In this document: positions 49,133 through 52,626 of the stretch, in pieces
How positions within the stretch are numbered: the stretch's first letter is position 1
Layout of the letters: each line of letters opens with the position of its first letter
NCBI GenBank assembly: GCA_026003075.1
Contig: BPGO01000013.1
Coordinates: 1 to 52,626, forward strand
Source of the DNA: Fimbriimonadales bacterium
GTDB taxonomy: Bacteria; Armatimonadota; Fimbriimonadia; Fimbriimonadales; GBS-DC
Reading direction: 5' to 3'
Length of the DNA stretch: 52,626 bases
Notes under the pieces: model-generated
Seen by the model: the letters and a program-made list of their open reading frames with translations, nothing else
Databases searched by the model: none
Told to the model about the DNA's origin: nothing
Program-made: the position numbers and the translations under genes

Positions 49133-50725
49133 ATGCACCTGATTTACGGCGCGCCGATTTACACCTTCTGGAACGAACAGCCGATTGCGGAAGCGATGGT
49201 GGTGCGCGCGGGGCGCATCGTGGCAGTGGGTGCAAAAGAGGACCTCGCGGCACGCTACCCCGACGCGAAACGCATCGCCGTAGACGGCAAAGCGGTTGTC
49301 CCTGCATTCAACGACTGTCATATGCACATTTTGCCGTTGGGCATCGACTTGGGCAAAGCCGACCTGCGCGGTTGTACCAGTGTCGCGGAGATTCAGCAGC
49401 GGCTTCGGGCGTGGATGGAGGCGAACCCCGACGCGCCGTGGATTCTGGGACGCGCCTACGACCAGAACCTGCTGCCCGAGGGCAAGCACCTCACCCGCTA
49501 TGATTTGGATGCCGTGTGCGCCGAGAAACCGATTTACCTTAACCATGTGAGCAAGCATGGCGCGGCAGCCAACACGCTCGCATTGCACATCGCAGGGATT
49601 ACGCGCGACACGCCCGACCCTCACGATGGCGTCATTGTGCGCGACGAACACGGCGAGCCAACCGGTATCCTGCTGGAAAGCGCGGCGGGACTGGTATCCC
49701 GACACATTCCCAAGCCGCAAGGCGCGGAGTTGACGCGCGCGGTGCATCGCGCCTGCGAAGACTTGGCGCGACGCGGAATTCTTGCCGCAAGCGACGCATC
49801 CACAGGCTGGCTCGACCTAAACGCCGAAATAACCGCCTACACGCAAGCGTTGGAAGAAGGCGCGCCTGTGCGCATGACCCTGATGCCCCTGTACGAAGCC
49901 GCCCAGCGCGCGGGCTGGCTGGACACCACCGAGCAGTCTGGCGAAGCCACCGGCTTTAGCCCCCAGCCCCCATCGCCCCACCCCGACCTGCGCTGGGGCA
50001 GCGTGAAACTGTTCGCGGACGGCGCGTTCACCACCCGCACCGCCGCCCTGCGCCAACCCTACGCCGACGCCCCCACAACCGGCGTGCTGATGTATGAGCC
50101 TGAAGACCTCATGCAACGCATCGTCAATGTGCATCGCGCTGGATGGCAGTGCGCGGTGCATGCGATTGGCGATTACGCGATCGAACTCGTTTTGCAAGGC
50201 TACCGCCGCGCTCTGGAGACCTATCCGCGTCCCCATCATCGGCACCGCATCGAACACGCGATGCTCATGGCAGACGACTTGCTCGCGGCGATGCAAGCGC
50301 TGGGTGTGGTGGTCGTACCGCAGCCGGAGTTCCTCTGGTGGCTTACGGGCGCGTATCTAAAGGGTTTAGGCGAGCGCGCCGTGTCGCTGATGCCGTTCCG
50401 CAGCTGGTTGCAGGCAGGCGTGGCGATGGGCTTCAGCTCCGACCAGCCCGTCGTGCCCGGCGACCCCATTCTGGGCTGGCGTGCTGCCGTGACCCGCACC
50501 AGCCGCGACGGAACCTGCCTCAATCCCGAAGAGAGACTGGACCCCCTGAGCGCGCTGCAGCTATTCACCGTGGGTGCTGCGTATGCCACTTGCGACGATG
50601 AAATCGGGACGCTTGCTCCCGGCAAACAGGCGCGATTCGTCGTGTTGTCGCACCCACCCGAACACATCGCCGAAGCCGAGATGCAGGTCGTTACGACCAG
50701 CTGGGAACTACTGCGCACGGGATAG
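49133..50725 (+). CDS. Amidohydrolase of the YtcJ/amidohydrolase-3 family
   Basis: The 530-residue protein has the N-terminal beta segment of composite-domain amidohydrolases (RIVAVGAKEDLAARY, then VPAFNDCHMHI with the HxH metal motif). A YtcJ-type insert AYDQNLLPEGKHLTRYDLD follows, then KLFADGAFTT (carboxy-Lys or substrate region), CAVHAIGDYAIE and HRIEHAMLM. The C-terminal FSSDQPVVPGDPILGW holds the catalytic Asp. Members hydrolyse amide bonds in formylated or cyclic substrates; which one is unknown. No Shine-Dalgarno or clear -10 precedes the ATG. Confidence 0.85.
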   Translation: MHLIYGAPIYTFWNEQPIAEAMVVRAGRIVAVGAKEDLAARYPDAKRIAVDGKAVVPAFNDCHMHILPLGIDLGKADLRGCTSVAEIQQRLRAWMEANPDAPWILGRAYDQNLLPEGKHLTRYDLDAVCAEKPIYLNHVSKHGAAANTLALHIAGITRDTPDPHDGVIVRDEHGEPTGILLESAAGLVSRHIPKPQGAELTRAVHRACEDLARRGILAASDASTGWLDLNAEITAYTQALEEGAPVRMTLMPLYEAAQRAGWLDTTEQSGEATGFSPQPPSPHPDLRWGSVKLFADGAFTTRTAALRQPYADAPTTGVLMYEPEDLMQRIVNVHRAGWQCAVHAIGDYAIELVLQGYRRALETYPRPHHRHRIEHAMLMADDLLAAMQALGVVVVPQPEFLWWLTGAYLKGLGERAVSLMPFRSWLQAGVAMGFSSDQPVVPGDPILGWRAAVTRTSRDGTCLNPEERLDPLSALQLFTVGAAYATCDDEIGTLAPGKQARFVVLSHPPEHIAEAEMQVVTTSWELLRTG

Positions 50726-50734
50726 GGAATGAGA

Positions 50735-51619
50735 CTACTTCCCAGTCTCCTCTGCCTGCACCGCCTTGAGCATAAAGTTCACCAACAGGGCATAGAACTC
50801 TTCGGGGCGCTCGTAGCGAGCTTGCACATGCTCGCACCCCTCTGCCCACCAGAGTTGCTTGGGTTCACGGGCTGCCTGAAACAGTCGTTCCGCGTGGCGC
50901 GGGGGGATAAGTTGGTCGTTTGTGCCGTGCATCAACAGCACGGGGCGCGGCGCGATATGCCCGATGATGTCTTCAGGCGCGACTTTGGACGGGGCACGGC
51001 GCGTGTAGAGCCGCCCAATCCAGAGCGTGGGGTGCAATAAAATGGCTGCCTTCCCCACGGCGTTGCGCCACCAATCCTTCACGGCTTCATTCAGCCGCGC
51101 ATACGCCGAATCCGCCACCACCGCGCGAATGCGTGTATCTTCCGCCGCCGCCAACAAGCTCGCCGCGCCGCCCATCGAGGCGCCATACACCACCACCGGC
51201 AAATTCGGGGCGGTGCGACACACGAAATCGACCGCCGACAACACATCGAGACGCTCCAAATCACCGATCGTACACAGATCGCCCTCGCTTTTGCCCATTG
51301 CCCGAAAATCGAACACGAGGCAGTGAAACCCCGCGTGCCATAACTCTTTCGCCACAGGCAACGGCTCACATCGATTCATCAGATAACCATGGCAAAGAAT
51401 CGCAATCCCAACGGGCTTGGGATTGGGAATCCACCAACCGTGGAGGCGTATCCCGTCCCGCGAGGGGAACGCCACATTCTGGTAGGGGAGCCCCATATCG
51501 CGCGGGGTCATGAAAAACGGCGTCCGCGGCGGGCGCAGCGTGGCGCGAGTCGCCAGATAGTTCGCCAACAACCACACCCCCAACGCCAATCCAACGCCAA
51601 TAACCAGCGCAAGCCCCAT
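50735..51619 (-). CDS. Membrane-anchored alpha/beta hydrolase
   Basis: The 294-residue protein has one N-terminal membrane helix (LALVIGVGLALGVWLLANYL) and an alpha/beta hydrolase fold. Nucleophile Ser is in YGASMGGA, Asp in GTNDQLIP, and His in GCEHVQA; the oxyanion-hole region is LCHGYLMN. It resembles the BAAT/peptidase S9-like hydrolases of the envelope. The substrate is unknown. The ATG at 51619 lies 7 nt after TATACT. It converges on the amidohydrolase gene with 9 bp between stops. Confidence 0.8.
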   Translation of the reverse strand: MGLALVIGVGLALGVWLLANYLATRATLRPPRTPFFMTPRDMGLPYQNVAFPSRDGIRLHGWWIPNPKPVGIAILCHGYLMNRCEPLPVAKELWHAGFHCLVFDFRAMGKSEGDLCTIGDLERLDVLSAVDFVCRTAPNLPVVVYGASMGGAASLLAAAEDTRIRAVVADSAYARLNEAVKDWWRNAVGKAAILLHPTLWIGRLYTRRAPSKVAPEDIIGHIAPRPVLLMHGTNDQLIPPRHAERLFQAAREPKQLWWAEGCEHVQARYERPEEFYALLVNFMLKAVQAEETGK

Positions 51620-51626
51620 GGCTTAA

Positions 51627-51632
51627 AGTATA
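51627..51632 (-). promoter_or_regulatory. -10 box (TATACT) giving a leaderless hydrolase mRNA
   Basis: TATACT on the minus strand ends 7 nt before the ATG at 51619. No Shine-Dalgarno is present. Confidence 0.55.
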
Positions 51633-51680
51633 CTGCATTGCAAGCGAATTGAGTCTGCTGTTCTGCACTCGCACACTGAC

Positions 51681-51709
51681 TTGAAAACTCTGGAAAAATA
51701 GGGTATAAT
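51681..51709 (+). promoter_or_regulatory. Strong promoter of the exported-protein gene at the window end
   Basis: TTGAAA (51681-51686), a 17-bp spacer and TATAAT (51704-51709) lie 26 nt ahead of the ATG at 51736. AAAGGAGGCGAG between them is a strong ribosome-binding site. Confidence 0.85.
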
Positions 51710-51735
51710 TACGGGTATAGCAAAGGAGGCGAGTT

Positions 51736-52626
51736 ATGCGATACTACCAACTTGCAGTTGGGGCTTTGTTGTTAGCAGCAGTGGCGACCCGACCTGCGGT
51801 CGCGCAGAACCCGTTTGTCTACTTCGCAGGCAACCCTGCGAATGCCTGGTACACCGTCGGCGGCACTTGCGACAGCCCAACGCTCACGGCAAACTACCTG
51901 TTCTTCATTTCGGGCGATGTGGGTAGTTCAGGTCTCCCCGCGCGTTGGACGGCGCTGCCTTTCGAAATCTGCGCGCCGATGACCTTCGACTCGATTGTCT
52001 ATATGCCGAGTTTGACGAGTGGCGCTCCGAACCTGCGCATCTGGATTACAGGCGCCCAAAACACCGCCAACGGTCCCGAGCCGAACTTGAACGACATTAA
52101 GTTCGCCGGCGATTTCGGCGCGTATCCGGGGGATCCGCCCGTACTTTCGGATGACCAGTTGATCCCCACCTACTACGGCGGCTCCACCACCTTTACCTAT
52201 CTGCGCACGACGCCGCTGGGGCAGAGCATCACTTTGCAGCCGGGCTTGTACTTCGCGATTATCGTGGGCGACGAGGACTTCGCCAATGCGGGACCGCTCG
52301 ACTCCTATATCGCGTTGGGCATGGGCGCTCCGGGCGGTCCGCGGCTGAAGAACCCCTCGAATAATAACCAGTTCTATGTTCCGCGTGGGCTGGGTTCGCA
52401 GACGCTGGGCGGTATTCTGGCGCCTGCGAGCTGGCAGCGTTTCCGTTATAACACGGCGACTTTCCCCTGCGAGCGCATTCTGAACCCGGAGCTCGAGTCC
52501 GCGCGATGCGGCAGGGCATTCGGCTTCGCTCTATCAGGGCGTGCTGGGGTTCCGCAACTCGGCGGCGCAGCCCGGCAAAGTTGTGGGCACGGCAGTCACG
52601 GCAGAATTGCGCCCCTTGCGGTCTGC
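51736..52626 (+). CDS. Exported protein, truncated by the window end, with a probable late frameshift
   Basis: The start has AAAGGAGG 9 nt upstream. A signal peptide (LAVGALLLAAVATRPAVAQ) is followed by a beta-rich domain of about 225 residues (WYTVGGTCDSPTL; FDSIVYMPSLTSG; LQPGLYFAIIVGDED). The family is not recognised; the style resembles the other secreted Armatimonadota-like proteins here. After about 52495 the initial frame turns Cys/Arg/Gly-rich and unlikely. The +1 frame instead gives a natural sequence (RDAAGHSASLYQGVLGFRNS and on) with no stop to the window end. A one-base error or real frameshift at about 52484-52504 is likely. Confidence 0.65.
   Translation, partial: MRYYQLAVGALLLAAVATRPAVAQNPFVYFAGNPANAWYTVGGTCDSPTLTANYLFFISGDVGSSGLPARWTALPFEICAPMTFDSIVYMPSLTSGAPNLRIWITGAQNTANGPEPNLNDIKFAGDFGAYPGDPPVLSDDQLIPTYYGGSTTFTYLRTTPLGQSITLQPGLYFAIIVGDEDFANAGPLDSYIALGMGAPGGPRLKNPSNNNQFYVPRGLGSQTLGGILAPASWQRFRYNTATFPCERILNPELESARCGRAFGFALSGRAGVPQLGGAARQSCGHGSHGRIAPLAVC

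Overview
The window is about 52.6 kb of GC-rich bacterial chromosome, densely packed with genes on both strands. It carries no phage, plasmid, IS or CRISPR signature. The gene set suggests a thermophilic or environmental member of the Armatimonadota (Fimbriimonadales-like). The pointers are exported proteins ending in paired dockerin-like repeats, a pilMNOPQ-type cluster with very glycine-rich tails, fused aroK-aroB, several xylose-isomerase-like TIM barrels, GHL10 and GH42-like secreted glycosidases, and two ECF sigma/anti-sigma pairs. This assignment is inference from gene content; no rRNA gene is present to test it.

Layout. 0.2-3.2 kb (-): secreted GH42-like glycosidase. 3.3-6.0 kb (+): plsY fused to an AMMECR1 domain, then trpF and an EamA permease, tightly coupled. 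6.1-10.2 kb (-): three overlapping membrane/exported genes of unknown role. 10.3 kb: tRNA-Gly, then a response regulator with an HD-GYP output. 11.6-12.6 kb (-): ECF sigma factor plus small zinc anti-sigma factor behind a consensus promoter and a ~245-nt leader. 12.7-14.3 kb (-): M14 carboxypeptidase. 14.5 kb: tRNA-Lys. 14.6-17.2 kb (-): csaB-like pyruvyltransferase and an FGGY kinase. 17.3-19.5 kb (+): LpxL-like acyltransferase and a Cys/Met PLP enzyme. 19.5-21.2 kb (-): GHL10 protein. 21.4-27.6 kb (+): type IV pilus assembly genes pilM, N, O, P, an extra secretin-N0 protein and pilQ. 27.7-30.7 kb (+): aroKB and an alpha/beta hydrolase. 30.7-39.0 kb (-): ABC exporter, NTP-transferase-like protein, LolA-like protein, sugar isomerase, dockerin protein, HEAT/vitellogenin-N-like protein and a secreted beta-rich protein. 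39.3-43.3 kb (+): a second dockerin protein and a double-VWA membrane protein. 43.4-49.0 kb (-): pgl, an HtrA-like protein lacking catalytic His and Asp, its anti-sigma and ECF sigma factors, tilS and a Tat-type sugar isomerase. 49.1-52.6 kb: amidohydrolase (+), alpha/beta hydrolase (-) and a truncated exported protein (+).

Expression signals fall into two classes. Several genes that open a transcription unit have a TATAAT/TACAAT-like box 6-9 nt before the start codon and no Shine-Dalgarno, which predicts leaderless mRNAs. Operon-internal genes and a few strongly promoted ones have good AGGAGG-type sites. The most interesting systems are the sigma/anti-sigma/pseudo-HtrA operon, the secreted vitellogenin-N-like protein with its strongly promoted partner, the glycine-rich pilus machine, and the PlsY-AMMECR1 fusion.
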